64,000 nucleotides of DNA, taken from positions 79,660 to 143,659 of the forward strand of contig NZ_KQ033877.1 of assembly GCF_000967245.1 (NCBI RefSeq). The letters are read 5' to 3'. The position numbers and the translations under genes were made by a program. Below are positions 36,964 through 45,520 of the stretch, piece after piece (the stretch's first letter is position 1; each line of letters starts with the position of its first letter). The DNA comes from Bombilactobacillus mellis. GTDB taxonomy: Bacteria > Bacillota > Bacilli > Lactobacillales > Lactobacillaceae. The notes beneath the pieces are model-generated. The model made no database searches and was not told the DNA's origin. It saw only the letters and a list, made by a program, of their open reading frames with translations.

Positions 36964-38718
36964 TTAAGCATTAAAATTATTTTTGTTAAGAATCCGCCAT
37001 AAGGTAGTTCTGGAAATTTTTAATTGAGCAGCAGTTTGAGACTTATTGTAATCATTTCTTACTAGAACTATTTTAATGAGTTGATTGGTTAAGTCTTCCA
37101 GAGAAGGCTTTTTAGAAAAATCTATAATAAAAGGAATTTTTTCTTGAGATTGGAGTTTTTCAGAAGATTGGGTATTCTCAAAGATTAATTCCTTTTTATA
37201 AACTAATTTTAGTTCTTTAATATTAATATAAGGTTTTTCGGCTATATGATAAGCATTTAATAAAGTAAATAAAATTTGTCTTAAATTATTACTCCAGTAA
37301 GTATCTATTAACCAATCAAAAGCAATATCCGTTAATCCCATAACGTTTTTACCGAAATTTTGGTTAAATTCATTAATTAATAAAGTTATCAGACTATTCG
37401 CAGTAAGGCTATCAATTTTTTTAACACTACGTAATTGGACCGAATGAAAAATTTGATTTACTTTTTTTAAATTTAATAATGCTTTTTCTTTAGATTTCTC
37501 CAGCGTAAAAAATAATTTATTTCTTTTAAATAAAAGCGTTTGGTTAATAAATTCAATAATCAAAGATTGTGCTTGTAGGTCAAAATCTTCAAATTTGTCA
37601 AAGACGATAGTATTTTTGGAACTTAATAATGGTGAATTATTAATATGATCAGAATCTAATAGATGGTTAATATTTGTATTCATAGGAGAAATTTTTATTA
37701 CATTTTTTTGTTTTTGAAGGACTTTATTGAGAATAAACCTTTTACCAGTACCATCACTACCACTGATAATTACCGGTAAATCATCATCATTCATGGTTTC
37801 TAAAGTTTGATGCTCTTCTTTAGAATAGATAGCTTTGAAAGCGGCTGTAAACATGGCTTTTTCTAATTTATTCATTGGAAAAGGTGCTGGCTGTTCTTGA
37901 TTATAATAAGCCAAATTATTAATATATAAAAAGTTAGGTTTCTGCTTATCTTGTCTAATTAAGTAATATTTTCCTTGACTTTTAAATATTTCATTATGCA
38001 ATTTATTTAACTCCACTCTTTTTTTAATATGAGGGAGTATTTTTTGTTTATGCGGAAGATTAAATTGTTTTTGTATATTTTTGTTGGAATCTAAAATAAC
38101 GATAGATTTATTATTAGTTTTGAGAAAATTATTTAATAAGCATTCCAGATTATGATTTTTTCTCCGATATTGAACAATATTTAAAGCATTAGTCAAAGCA
38201 TTTTCGATGTTTTCATCATCAGAAGAAATCAGTAATGATTTAAAGTTTAAACCATTAGCTACACGAACAGTGACCATATCTCCTATAACGATATCGTAAT
38301 TTTGTTTTTGTAAATCTAAAATTTTTTGCCGCGCTTCGAATTCAGAATTAATAGTAAATAAATCAATATTTCTTTGAAAATCATTAATTACATTTTGCGC
38401 CTTGTTAATTAAGAAACTAAAGCCTACTATTGCTATTTTGCTCAATTTTTGGGTGATCTGAATAGCATGCAGTATATCATATTTGGAAACGCCGATATCA
38501 ATAACAGGTAACTGTGTGACTTGCGTAAGCATTTTGCTAGTACCGCCCCGAGAAATTATCGCATCATAGTCAGTTAAATCCTTCGAATTTAAGACGGTAA
38601 TTCCATTTTCTAAATCACCTACAAAGTTATCAATATCTACATTCTTGAAGTTGCTTCCCACTCTTCTTGTTGCATTACTAAGTCCAGCATACGGTAAAAT
38701 TCCTAGAAAATGGAACAT
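36964..38718 (-). CDS. PrpR-like regulator with degenerate AAA+ domain
   Basis: Protein of 584 aa. Residues about 1-185 look like the PrpR N-terminal sensor (TDYDAIISRGGTSKML, PVIDIGVSKYDILHAI, YDIVIGDMVTVRVAN). The middle is AAA+-like but eroded: the Walker A reads SGSDGTGKR (about 316-324), with Arg where Ser/Thr is normal, the GAFTGA sigma-54 loop is absent, and the Walker B is unclear (NTIVFDKFEDF). The C-terminus is a Fis-type helix-turn-helix (NKSQTAAQLKISRTTLWRIL). It is divergent from pdxA2/permease/kinase and probably controls that operon without sigma-54. Ribosome site AAGGAGG is good. The gene is very AT-rich and AGA/ATA-rich. Confidence 0.75.
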   Translation of the reverse strand: MFHFLGILPYAGLSNATRRVGSNFKNVDIDNFVGDLENGITVLNSKDLTDYDAIISRGGTSKMLTQVTQLPVIDIGVSKYDILHAIQITQKLSKIAIVGFSFLINKAQNVINDFQRNIDLFTINSEFEARQKILDLQKQNYDIVIGDMVTVRVANGLNFKSLLISSDDENIENALTNALNIVQYRRKNHNLECLLNNFLKTNNKSIVILDSNKNIQKQFNLPHKQKILPHIKKRVELNKLHNEIFKSQGKYYLIRQDKQKPNFLYINNLAYYNQEQPAPFPMNKLEKAMFTAAFKAIYSKEEHQTLETMNDDDLPVIISGSDGTGKRFILNKVLQKQKNVIKISPMNTNINHLLDSDHINNSPLLSSKNTIVFDKFEDFDLQAQSLIIEFINQTLLFKRNKLFFTLEKSKEKALLNLKKVNQIFHSVQLRSVKKIDSLTANSLITLLINEFNQNFGKNVMGLTDIAFDWLIDTYWSNNLRQILFTLLNAYHIAEKPYINIKELKLVYKKELIFENTQSSEKLQSQEKIPFIIDFSKKPSLEDLTNQLIKIVLVRNDYNKSQTAAQLKISRTTLWRILNKNNFNA

Positions 38719-38825
38719 TGGAAATCCTCCTTGGATTAGATTTGTTTCTTATATGAACATTATGCTAAAAATTTTTTTATATATTGAATATTATATTACT
38801 TAATGTTACAAAATAAAACAGAAAA

Positions 38826-38839
38826 AAATAGCGCTTTCA
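38826..38839. promoter_or_regulatory. Candidate cre (CcpA) site before pdxA2
   Basis: Minus strand TGAAAGCGCTATTT fits the catabolite-response consensus at 12 of 14 positions by eye. It lies about 13 bp before a TATACT (38852-38857) that may be the -10, so it overlaps the -35 position, which is poor. A repressor or an activator mechanism would both fit. Confidence 0.5.
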
Positions 38840-38887
38840 GAGAGACCCTTTTATACTGAAGTCAGAGAGTATGAAAGGAGTTTGAAG

Positions 38888-39937
38888 ATGACAGCACAAT
38901 TACCAATTATAGCTATTACCATGGGGGACCCTGCAAGTATAGGACCTGAAATTTCTCTTAAAGTATTTCAAAAAGCACAACTATATGAAAAATGTCGGCC
39001 TTTACTAGTCGGTGATAGCAATGTGATCAAAAAAGTAATAGAAGTTTTGCCTGCGTTAAGTCTTAAAATCAATTCAATTAAAGATGTCAAGGATGCCCAA
39101 TTTCAACCAGGTACAATTGATATTTTAGATATGCAAATGGTGGATATTGACCAATTGGAATTTGGCAAAGTTAGTTCAATGGCTGGCAATGCCGCCTTTC
39201 AGTATGTTAAAAAAGTGATCGATTTAGCAATGAAGGGTGTTGTTGACGCAACAGTCACCAATGCGCTAAATAAGGAAGCTATGAATCTTGCCGGGCATCA
39301 TTTCGCTGGTCATACTGAAATATATGGAAAATATACAAATACGCAGAATTATACAATGATGTTAGCACATGGTAATTTACGCGTAGTTCACAATTCAACT
39401 CATGTTTCTTTAAGACAAGCCTGTGATTTAGTGAAAACCCCGCGTGTAACGGAAGTTATTCGTATTGCCAATACTGCTTGCAAACAGTTAGGAATTTCTC
39501 ATCCTCAAATTGGAGTCGCGGGTTTAAATCCTCATAGTAGCGAAAATGGTTTGTTTGGAGATGAAGAGGCTAATGAAATAATTCCAGCAATTGAAATTGC
39601 TAAATCGGAAGGTATCAATGTTTCTGGTCCTATTCCTCCTGATACTATTTTTCCTAAGGCTATCGGTGGCTGGTTTGATATTGTTGTAGCCATGTATCAT
39701 GACCAAGGTCATATACCGTTAAAACTCAAAGGCTTTCAATATGATCCTCAAAAACATACATGGAAAAGCGTGGCTGGAGTAAATATTACTTTAGGATTAC
39801 CTATCATTAGAACTTCTGTTGATCATGGAACAGCTTTTGATCAAGCTTTAAAGGGTACAGCAAATGAGATCAGTTTAGAGAATGCTATCGATTATGCAAT
39901 TAAATTAGCCAAGAATAAAGAGATGGTAGCCCAATGA
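38888..39937 (+). CDS. pdxA2: PdxA2-type 4-phospho-threonate/erythronate dehydrogenase
   Basis: PdxA-family dehydrogenase of 349 aa. MGDPASIGPEIS at the start, the metal His in GHTEIYG and in MYHDQGHIPLKL, GLNPHSSENGLFGDEE and TSVDHGTAFD are typical. With a DUF1537 kinase it belongs to the PdxA2 subgroup, which oxidises and decarboxylates 4-phosphorylated four-carbon acids to dihydroxyacetone phosphate, not to vitamin B6 synthesis. Start at the ATG 38888 with AAGGAG 7 nt upstream; the TTG at 38882 is too close. First gene of a three-gene operon. Confidence 0.88.
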   Translation: MTAQLPIIAITMGDPASIGPEISLKVFQKAQLYEKCRPLLVGDSNVIKKVIEVLPALSLKINSIKDVKDAQFQPGTIDILDMQMVDIDQLEFGKVSSMAGNAAFQYVKKVIDLAMKGVVDATVTNALNKEAMNLAGHHFAGHTEIYGKYTNTQNYTMMLAHGNLRVVHNSTHVSLRQACDLVKTPRVTEVIRIANTACKQLGISHPQIGVAGLNPHSSENGLFGDEEANEIIPAIEIAKSEGINVSGPIPPDTIFPKAIGGWFDIVVAMYHDQGHIPLKLKGFQYDPQKHTWKSVAGVNITLGLPIIRTSVDHGTAFDQALKGTANEISLENAIDYAIKLAKNKEMVAQ

Positions 39938-40908
39938 AAGAAGTGAAAATTTTACAGGCTGTTAATAAATTTCCGGGTGGATTAATGGTTATTCCACTTT
40001 TGCTGGGAACTTGTTTTAATACTTTTGCTCCGCAAGCTCTCAATATTGGTGGTTTTACCACAGCCTTATTTAAAACAGGTACTTTAACTTTATTATCACT
40101 CTTTTGTTTATGTAACGGGGCTCAAATCTCAGTTAAACAGGCAGGAATTCCCTTGATCAAGGGTGGCATTTTAACATTAATGAGATTAGTCTTAGGAATT
40201 CTTTTTGGCTTTTTAGCTGGAGCCTTTTTTGGTAAAGGCAGCTTCTTAGGTATTTATCCGATGGCCTTGATTGCCTCTATGACTAATGCTAATGGCGGTC
40301 TGTACGGTGCTTTAGCGGGAGAATATGGAGATGCCAGTGATGTTGGGGCAGTATCCATAACGACTTTAATGGATGGTCCTTTTTTTACAATGGTGGCATT
40401 AGGAGCAACGGGAACCGCACATCTACCTGTAATGCTCTTTATTGCTGCTTTAATCCCGATAATTATAGGTTTTATTCTGGGAAATATTGATTCGGAATTA
40501 AAGGAATTTTTGAAGGCTGGAACGGTGATGCCAATACCATTTTTCGCCTTTTCTTTAGGAGCAGCCTTGAATTTTAAACAAATACTTAAGGCGGGTATTC
40601 CAGGAATTATTTTAGGGCTTTTGGTAACATTTATTGCTGGTTCTCTAGGTTTTCTGTTAATGAAGTATGTAGTCCATTCACAACATCCAGAAGTGGGGGC
40701 AGCAATCGGAACCACAGCCGGGAATGCGGCTGCTACACCAGCGGCAATTGCAGCAGTTTTACCGGCTTTTCGAGCAACTGCTGCGGCAGCCACCGCTCAA
40801 GTAGCAGCTTCGGTCATAATTACTGCTATCATATGCCCGATTTTTGTTTCTTGGATAGCTAAACATACTAATAAAAAAACTGTGCCTCAAGGAGATATCA
40901 AAAAATGA
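39934..40908 (+). CDS. KdgT-type permease
   Basis: Membrane protein of 324 aa with about 10 helices and the 2-keto-3-deoxygluconate permease signature: KFPGGLMVIPLLLGTCFNTF, CNGAQISVKQAG, ALIASMTNANGGLYGAL, and AAIGTTAGNAAATPAAIAA near the end. It overlaps pdxA2 and the kinase gene by 4 bp at each end (ATGA). Known family members move KDG, but in this operon the cargo is more likely the four-carbon aldonic acid consumed by the partners, which is inference. Confidence 0.82.
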   Translation: MKEVKILQAVNKFPGGLMVIPLLLGTCFNTFAPQALNIGGFTTALFKTGTLTLLSLFCLCNGAQISVKQAGIPLIKGGILTLMRLVLGILFGFLAGAFFGKGSFLGIYPMALIASMTNANGGLYGALAGEYGDASDVGAVSITTLMDGPFFTMVALGATGTAHLPVMLFIAALIPIIIGFILGNIDSELKEFLKAGTVMPIPFFAFSLGAALNFKQILKAGIPGIILGLLVTFIAGSLGFLLMKYVVHSQHPEVGAAIGTTAGNAAATPAAIAAVLPAFRATAAAATAQVAASVIITAIICPIFVSWIAKHTNKKTVPQGDIKK

Positions 40909-42167
40909 AAAAATATCTCATAATTGCAGATGATTTTACGGGAGCTAATGATACGGGTGTGCAACTTACTAAAAAATCGATTCCAACTAAAGTTAAATTT
41001 TCTGATTCTTTAGAAGATAAAGTAGAATCTTTGGTAATTGATACGGAGACTAGAAATTTATCTAGTGAAGAAACCAAGAGAAAATTAATTAAAATTTTAT
41101 CTCCCGTTAATTTAGATTCTTATGACTATGTTATTAAAAAGGTTGATTCTACACTCAGAGGTAATATTGTTGAGGAATTACAAATAATTGATAATTTATA
41201 TACTCCTGACCTTATTATCTTTGATAATGCTCTCCCCAGTTTAAATCGAATCATTAAAAATGGAATTTTATATGTAAATGGAGTAAGGGGAATAAAGACC
41301 GATTTTAGTAAGGATCCTATCAAGCCCTTAAAAGAAGATAATATTCTCAGAATTTTGGATCGGGCGTTCCCTAATGAAAATAAGAGATTATTTAGTTTAG
41401 AAGATTTAAGAAAAAATAATTTTGAAATTGAAAACGATTGCCGACTTTATGCCTGTGATTCAATTAATGATCAAGATATGCAGGTATTGGTGCACAAGTT
41501 TTTAAAAAAGGTACATGATAAAAGAATATTATGGATTGGCTCTTCAGGTATCATGGAAGCAATCTTGAATGAAATTTATCCGGCTAATCCTTCTCTGGGT
41601 TTAGTTGGTAGTGTGAGCCAAGTTACCAGAAAACAAATTGAATATGCTGCCCAGAATAATGTTACTGTTGTGGCCGTGCCTATTAGTCAAGTCTATAAAA
41701 ACGAAAATTATAGTGAATATGTTGATTTGGCTATCCAATCATTAAGAAATAGGAGAGATACAATTATTGCTTCTTCGGCCTCATGTGATATTCAAGAGTT
41801 GGATAATACTCGCCAATCATTGGTTAACGAAGGGCTTTCCATGGACGAAATTAATAGTGTGGTTCAGTCCGTTTTAGGTGGCATCTGTCGGAAAGTGATA
41901 GAAAAGCAAACAATTAATGGTTTGTTTATTACCGGAGGTGATACTGCCAAGGGTTTCTTTGATGGCATTAGAGCCAATAGTGTATCAATTAAAGAAGAAA
42001 TTGCGATTGGAGTACCATTAATGCGTGTAAATGGCGGGATTTTTGACTCCTTAAATATAGTTACTAAAGCAGGAGCGTTTGGTTATGATGATTTGATAAC
42101 GTATTCTTTTAAAAAATTGAAAGAGAACTCCTTTAAAACTGATTTTCCACAAGAATATGCTGTTTAA
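40905..42167 (+). CDS. Four-carbon acid sugar kinase (DUF1537 family)
   Basis: Kinase of 420 aa: N-terminal ADDFTGANDTGVQL, KKVDSTLRGNI, and a C-terminal nucleotide-binding domain with FITGGDTAKGF and the GVPLMRVNG stretch. It phosphorylates a four-carbon aldonate (D-threonate, D-erythronate or similar) at O4. It is the last gene of the operon pdxA2-permease-kinase, which together gives DHAP. The substrate stereochemistry cannot be read. Coding is AT-rich and closed by the terminator at 42184. Confidence 0.85.
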   Translation: MKKYLIIADDFTGANDTGVQLTKKSIPTKVKFSDSLEDKVESLVIDTETRNLSSEETKRKLIKILSPVNLDSYDYVIKKVDSTLRGNIVEELQIIDNLYTPDLIIFDNALPSLNRIIKNGILYVNGVRGIKTDFSKDPIKPLKEDNILRILDRAFPNENKRLFSLEDLRKNNFEIENDCRLYACDSINDQDMQVLVHKFLKKVHDKRILWIGSSGIMEAILNEIYPANPSLGLVGSVSQVTRKQIEYAAQNNVTVVAVPISQVYKNENYSEYVDLAIQSLRNRRDTIIASSASCDIQELDNTRQSLVNEGLSMDEINSVVQSVLGGICRKVIEKQTINGLFITGGDTAKGFFDGIRANSVSIKEEIAIGVPLMRVNGGIFDSLNIVTKAGAFGYDDLITYSFKKLKENSFKTDFPQEYAV

Positions 42168-42183
42168 AATAATTAAATGTAGA

Positions 42184-42214
42184 AAATTGCATCTTACAAA
42201 GATGCAATTTTTTT
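42184..42214 (+). terminator. Terminator of the four-carbon acid sugar operon
   Basis: Perfect 11-bp stem AAATTGCATCT (42184-42194) / AGATGCAATTT (42200-42210) with T run. Confidence 0.92.
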
Positions 42215-42472
42215 AAATATGGATCTATCAACGATTAATTTCCTTTAGCGGCTGATGGACATTATTATCTCGTATATTCTGGAGACACCAATTACAATTG
42301 GAATTTTAAATTTTCTATTTGTTAGTCTATAAAAATAATTATCATCTAACTAATGAATATTATTCATTTCTCCTAGTAGACAAGTATGATAAAATAATGA
42401 CTAAATTAAGCTGAAAGCGTTTATGTTATTTTGCTGCCAGTTTGATAGATATTATTCGAAGGAGAATTTATC
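42215..42472 (+). promoter_or_regulatory. Leader of the PTS pair: palindrome and candidate cre site
   Basis: No gene in this stretch. AATGAAT-ATT-ATTCATT (42352-42368) is a perfect palindrome. TTCATT(42363)-16-TATGAT(42385) is a weak promoter candidate. TGAAAGCGTTTATG (42412-42425) is a cre-like site. GAAGGAG precedes the IIB start. Carbon-catabolite control is probable. Confidence 0.5.
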
Positions 42473-42781
42473 ATGAGTGAAAAAACTATTATGTTAGTTT
42501 GTGCGGCTGGTATGTCAACTAGTTTATTAGTTACTAAAATGCAAAGAGCAGCTAAGGATCAAAATATTGATGCAAAAATTTTCGCAACTTCGGCAGCCGA
42601 GGCTGATTCAAAAATAGAAAATGACCATCCTGATGTGTTACTTTTAGGTCCTCAAGTCAGTTATATGTTAGACGATTTTAAAAAACGGGTTGCGATTCCT
42701 GTAGCAGTTATTAATATGCAGGATTACGGCATGATGGATGGCCCGAAAGTTTTAGATCAAGCTTTAGGATTAATTAAATAA
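42473..42781 (+). CDS. PTS lactose/cellobiose-family IIB component
   Basis: IIB subunit of 102 aa with the phosphocysteine motif [12 protein letters not shown] (Cys10) at the N-terminus and [11 protein letters not shown], the CelA/LicB-type form. It would be phosphorylated by the IIA protein encoded next and pass phosphate to a sugar bound by an IIC permease. No IIC gene is in the following part of the window. Confidence 0.92.
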   Translation: MSEKTIMLVCAAGMSTSLLVTKMQRAAKDQNIDAKIFATSAAEADSKIENDHPDVLLLGPQVSYMLDDFKKRVAIPVAVINMQDYGMMDGPKVLDQALGLIK

Positions 42782-42800
42782 ATTTGTCCGGAGAATAGTG

Positions 42801-43121
42801 ATGGACGCAGATGATAATTTACAAACAGTTATGGGACTCATTATAAATGGTGGAAATGCTAAAGGAGCCGCTTTCTCAGCGATTAAAGCTGCTAAAATTG
42901 GAGATTTTGAACAGGCCGATGCTAAATTAAAAGCAGCAGATAAATTTTTAGCAGCAGCTCATAATTCTCAAACTGATATGCTGACTCAAGAAGCTAACGG
43001 TAAACATGCGCCCGTAACCCTCTTGATGGCTCATGCGCAGGACCACTTGATGAATGCTATTACTTTTCGAGATCTGGCCGGAGAAATCGTGGATTTATAT
43101 AAAAAAGTAAACGATGATTAA
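42801..43121 (+). CDS. PTS lactose/cellobiose-family IIA component
   Basis: IIA subunit of 106 aa, a helical bundle with the phospho-histidine motif PVTLLMAHAQDHLM (His78). It receives phosphate from HPr. Start at the ATG 42801 with CCGGAG 7 nt upstream; the GTG at 42798 is in frame. It forms a pair with IIB 19 bp upstream and ends at a terminator, so a matching IIC must be encoded elsewhere. Confidence 0.92.
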   Translation: MDADDNLQTVMGLIINGGNAKGAAFSAIKAAKIGDFEQADAKLKAADKFLAAAHNSQTDMLTQEANGKHAPVTLLMAHAQDHLMNAITFRDLAGEIVDLYKKVNDD

Positions 43122-43140
43122 GCACTATAATTGAGACAAA

Positions 43141-43174
43141 AAAGGCAGCTACCAACAGATAGCTGCCTTTTTAT
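43141..43174. terminator. Bidirectional terminator between IIA and uspA
   Basis: AAAGGCAGCTA (43141-43151) / TAGCTGCCTTT (43160-43170), perfect, flanked by A and T tracts. Confidence 0.92.
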
Positions 43175-43184
43175 TTTCTAATTA

Positions 43185-43625
43185 TTATCTAACGACCAAA
43201 ACAGAGATTGGAGAATGTTTGGCCATAGCGGCTGCTTGACTACCAAAAATTTTCTTAGGGCCTTTGATATCTAAAGAGCCGATAATTAATAGATCGGGAT
43301 GATATTTAGGAATAACATCCTCCACGATAGTTTCGCTGGGATTGCCTTCACTAATAATACCTTGAACATCTTGCACGCCAGCATTTTCTGCGAATTGAAC
43401 ATATTCTTGGACATGCTGTTCAACATCTTCACGTTTACCATGGATAAAATCATCATCCAATACTTCATAAACATTCATGTCATGCTTTTCTAACACCGTG
43501 ACAACTAATAATTGGGCCTTAGTAGCTTGAGCTAATTTAATAGCACATTTAAAAGCTTTTTGAGCATCATCCGAATTGTCTACTCCGACTAATATTTTTT
43601 TTAAATCAAAATTTGGTTCTTCCAT
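43185..43625 (-). CDS. Universal stress protein (UspA family)
   Basis: USP-fold protein of 146 aa: ILVGVDNSDDAQKAF at the N-terminus and the C-terminal nucleotide loop region GSLDIKGPKKIFGSQAAAMA before SPISVLVVR. The ATP-binding pattern G-2x-G-9x-G(S/T) is imperfect because the second Gly is Asp, so ATP binding is uncertain. It lies 20 bp after mntH on the same strand and is co-transcribed, as is often seen in lactobacilli. Confidence 0.88.
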   Translation of the reverse strand: MEEPNFDLKKILVGVDNSDDAQKAFKCAIKLAQATKAQLLVVTVLEKHDMNVYEVLDDDFIHGKREDVEQHVQEYVQFAENAGVQDVQGIISEGNPSETIVEDVIPKYHPDLLIIGSLDIKGPKKIFGSQAAAMAKHSPISVLVVR

Positions 43626-43645
43626 GATGGTTTACCTCTTTTCGA

Positions 43646-45229
43646 TTATTCTACACTTTCTTGTAATTTGGCATCCTGTTCTTCTTTAAAACGTTTATTA
43701 CCCAGATAAAGTTCAACGATAGTCCATACCAAAAGAGCCAGAACTAGTGCAATGATGACATAAGCAATAATATGGGCAGTTTGAATTTGTCCGGCTGTGG
43801 CTTTATCACCATAGAATCCAGCAATGGAATCTGGTAATCCTAATAAGTTCAAGTAGGTTAAACCAATAACTGATATCCAGCCCAGGAGTTTGACCCACCA
43901 GGAATTAGAGAAACGTTCTCCCATTTCCACTTTACTATCAGTAAACATTAACAATGGCAACATAGAAAATGGTAACGCAAAAGCTAAGAAGACTTGTGAA
44001 TTATTCATCAGATCATTTAAGGCTTGATGTTCTTCAATCGCCGGCTTATTGCTGGTGAGTAACACACAAATTAATACAGGAATAACCGAAATTAGCCGCG
44101 TTACTAAACGCCGGAGCCAAAGGGGCATTTTCATATGAACAAAACCTTCCATAATAACCTGACCAGTTAAGGTACCAGTGATAGTAGAATTTTGTCCGGA
44201 AGCCAATAAAGCTACAGCAAATAAGGTTGATAAAATTCCGCTCCGTGCAACTTCAGCCAAAATTCCGTTGCTGAGTTTAGAAGTATCAGATAAAGCTTGA
44301 TATAATCCAAAGAAAGATGGATCTTCTACGGTACCGGATTTAAAAACAGCTACCCCGGTAATCAATAACAAAGCATTAACAAAGAACGCAAAAGTTAATT
44401 GGATATTGGAATCCCAAGCAGAAAATTTCACACCGCGAGCTACGTCTTCTTCATCATTATGATCAATTTTACGTGTTTGTGAAATTGAAGAGTGAAGATA
44501 CAAGTTATGTGGCATAACTGTCGCACCAATAATTCCCAAAGCACCTGATAATGGAGTTTGACCGCCAATATGTGGGTGAGTTGACACTGTCTGAGCAGTT
44601 GGAACTAAGCCTTCAATTATTTTGCCCCAATTAGGATCTGATAAAGCTACTTGATAAACGAAGATAAATAAGATAACCATAATTAAAGCAACAACGATGG
44701 CTTCAATTTTTCTAAAACCCACTTTGGTTAATAACAATAGTAGCAAAACATCAAAAACAGTAATGAAAACGGCGACTACTAAAGGAATATTAAATAGCAA
44801 GTATAAAGCAATCGCGCCACCAATAACCTCGGCAATATCAGTAGCCATGATGGCTAACTCCGTCAAAATCCATAATACGATTCCTAAAGTTTTACTAGTC
44901 CGGGCACGAATGGCTTGGGCTAAGTCCATTTGCGTCACAATGCCAAGTTTAGCTGCCATGTATTGTAATAACATCGCAATCAAACTTGAAATCAAGATGA
45001 TAGACATTAATAAATATTGGAAATTTTGACCGCCGGTAATGGAAGTTGACCAATTACCCGGATCCATATAACCAACAGCGACTAAAGCTCCTGGTCCTGA
45101 ATAAGCAAATAATGTGCGCCAAAAGCCTTTACCTTTGGGAACTTCAACGGTACCGTTGATTTCTTCCAAAGAAGGACCATTGGCATATTCTATTAAGTGG
45201 TGTTTTTTCGTGGCTTGTTTTTCGACCAC
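43646..45229 (-). CDS. mntH: Manganese/divalent metal transporter MntH (NRAMP)
   Basis: NRAMP of 527 aa with 11-12 helices, both metal-site motifs (DPGNW in the first helix and [10 protein letters not shown] in the sixth) and a hydrophilic N-terminal arm. It is a proton-coupled importer of Mn2+ or Fe2+, important in lactobacilli that accumulate manganese. Starts at GTG 45229 with AAGGAGG 7 nt upstream. The upstream region holds a palindrome of the MntR/DtxR type and a tiny ORF. uspA follows in the operon. Confidence 0.94.
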   Translation of the reverse strand: MVEKQATKKHHLIEYANGPSLEEINGTVEVPKGKGFWRTLFAYSGPGALVAVGYMDPGNWSTSITGGQNFQYLLMSIILISSLIAMLLQYMAAKLGIVTQMDLAQAIRARTSKTLGIVLWILTELAIMATDIAEVIGGAIALYLLFNIPLVVAVFITVFDVLLLLLLTKVGFRKIEAIVVALIMVILFIFVYQVALSDPNWGKIIEGLVPTAQTVSTHPHIGGQTPLSGALGIIGATVMPHNLYLHSSISQTRKIDHNDEEDVARGVKFSAWDSNIQLTFAFFVNALLLITGVAVFKSGTVEDPSFFGLYQALSDTSKLSNGILAEVARSGILSTLFAVALLASGQNSTITGTLTGQVIMEGFVHMKMPLWLRRLVTRLISVIPVLICVLLTSNKPAIEEHQALNDLMNNSQVFLAFALPFSMLPLLMFTDSKVEMGERFSNSWWVKLLGWISVIGLTYLNLLGLPDSIAGFYGDKATAGQIQTAHIIAYVIIALVLALLVWTIVELYLGNKRFKEEQDAKLQESVE

Positions 45230-45250
45230 TACAATCCCTCCTTCTTTATT

Positions 45251-45313
45251 TCAAAACATATAATACTCCTTATTTTGTTAAAGTTAAACTTAAATTTAGG
45301 TATACTTAATTTT
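45251..45313 (-). promoter_or_regulatory. Upstream region of mntH: MntR-like box and mini-ORF
   Basis: AAATTTAGGTATACTTAATTTT (45292-45313) is a near palindrome centred on GTATAC, of the kind bound by DtxR/MntR regulators. On the transcript, AAGGAG (45271-45266) is followed after 6 nt by ATG-TTT-TGA (45259-45251), a two-codon reading frame in front of mntH. Confidence 0.45.
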
Positions 45314-45420
45314 TTTTGTAATTATTTTTGAAAATAGAACTTTTCTTTACTCTTTTTATGGGCTAAAAATGAATGTAAATGCCTATAAATTAGGTGTTGC
45401 TTGGAAGAAAATGCTTCCAA

Positions 45421-45448
45421 AAAAAAATAGCACAATTGTCTTGTGCTA
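45421..45448 (-). terminator. Terminator of the aldo/keto reductase gene
   Basis: TAGCACAA (45428-45435) / TTGTGCTA (45441-45448) and, on the minus strand, a T run. A second hairpin TTGGAAG/CTTCCAA (45401-45420) lies just beyond. Confidence 0.8.
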
Positions 45449-45520
45449 ATTTAAAAAAATAAAATAAATTATTTGTTATCAATGGTTGTTAAAGTTGTTT
45501 AGAAACTGAAGCAAGCCTGG

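Noticed and set aside
40254-40793. 179-codon minus-strand frame rich in Ala, Ile and Pro
   Set aside because: Low-complexity shadow of the KdgT-like permease; it lacks a ribosome site and the overlapping plus-strand protein is clearly real.
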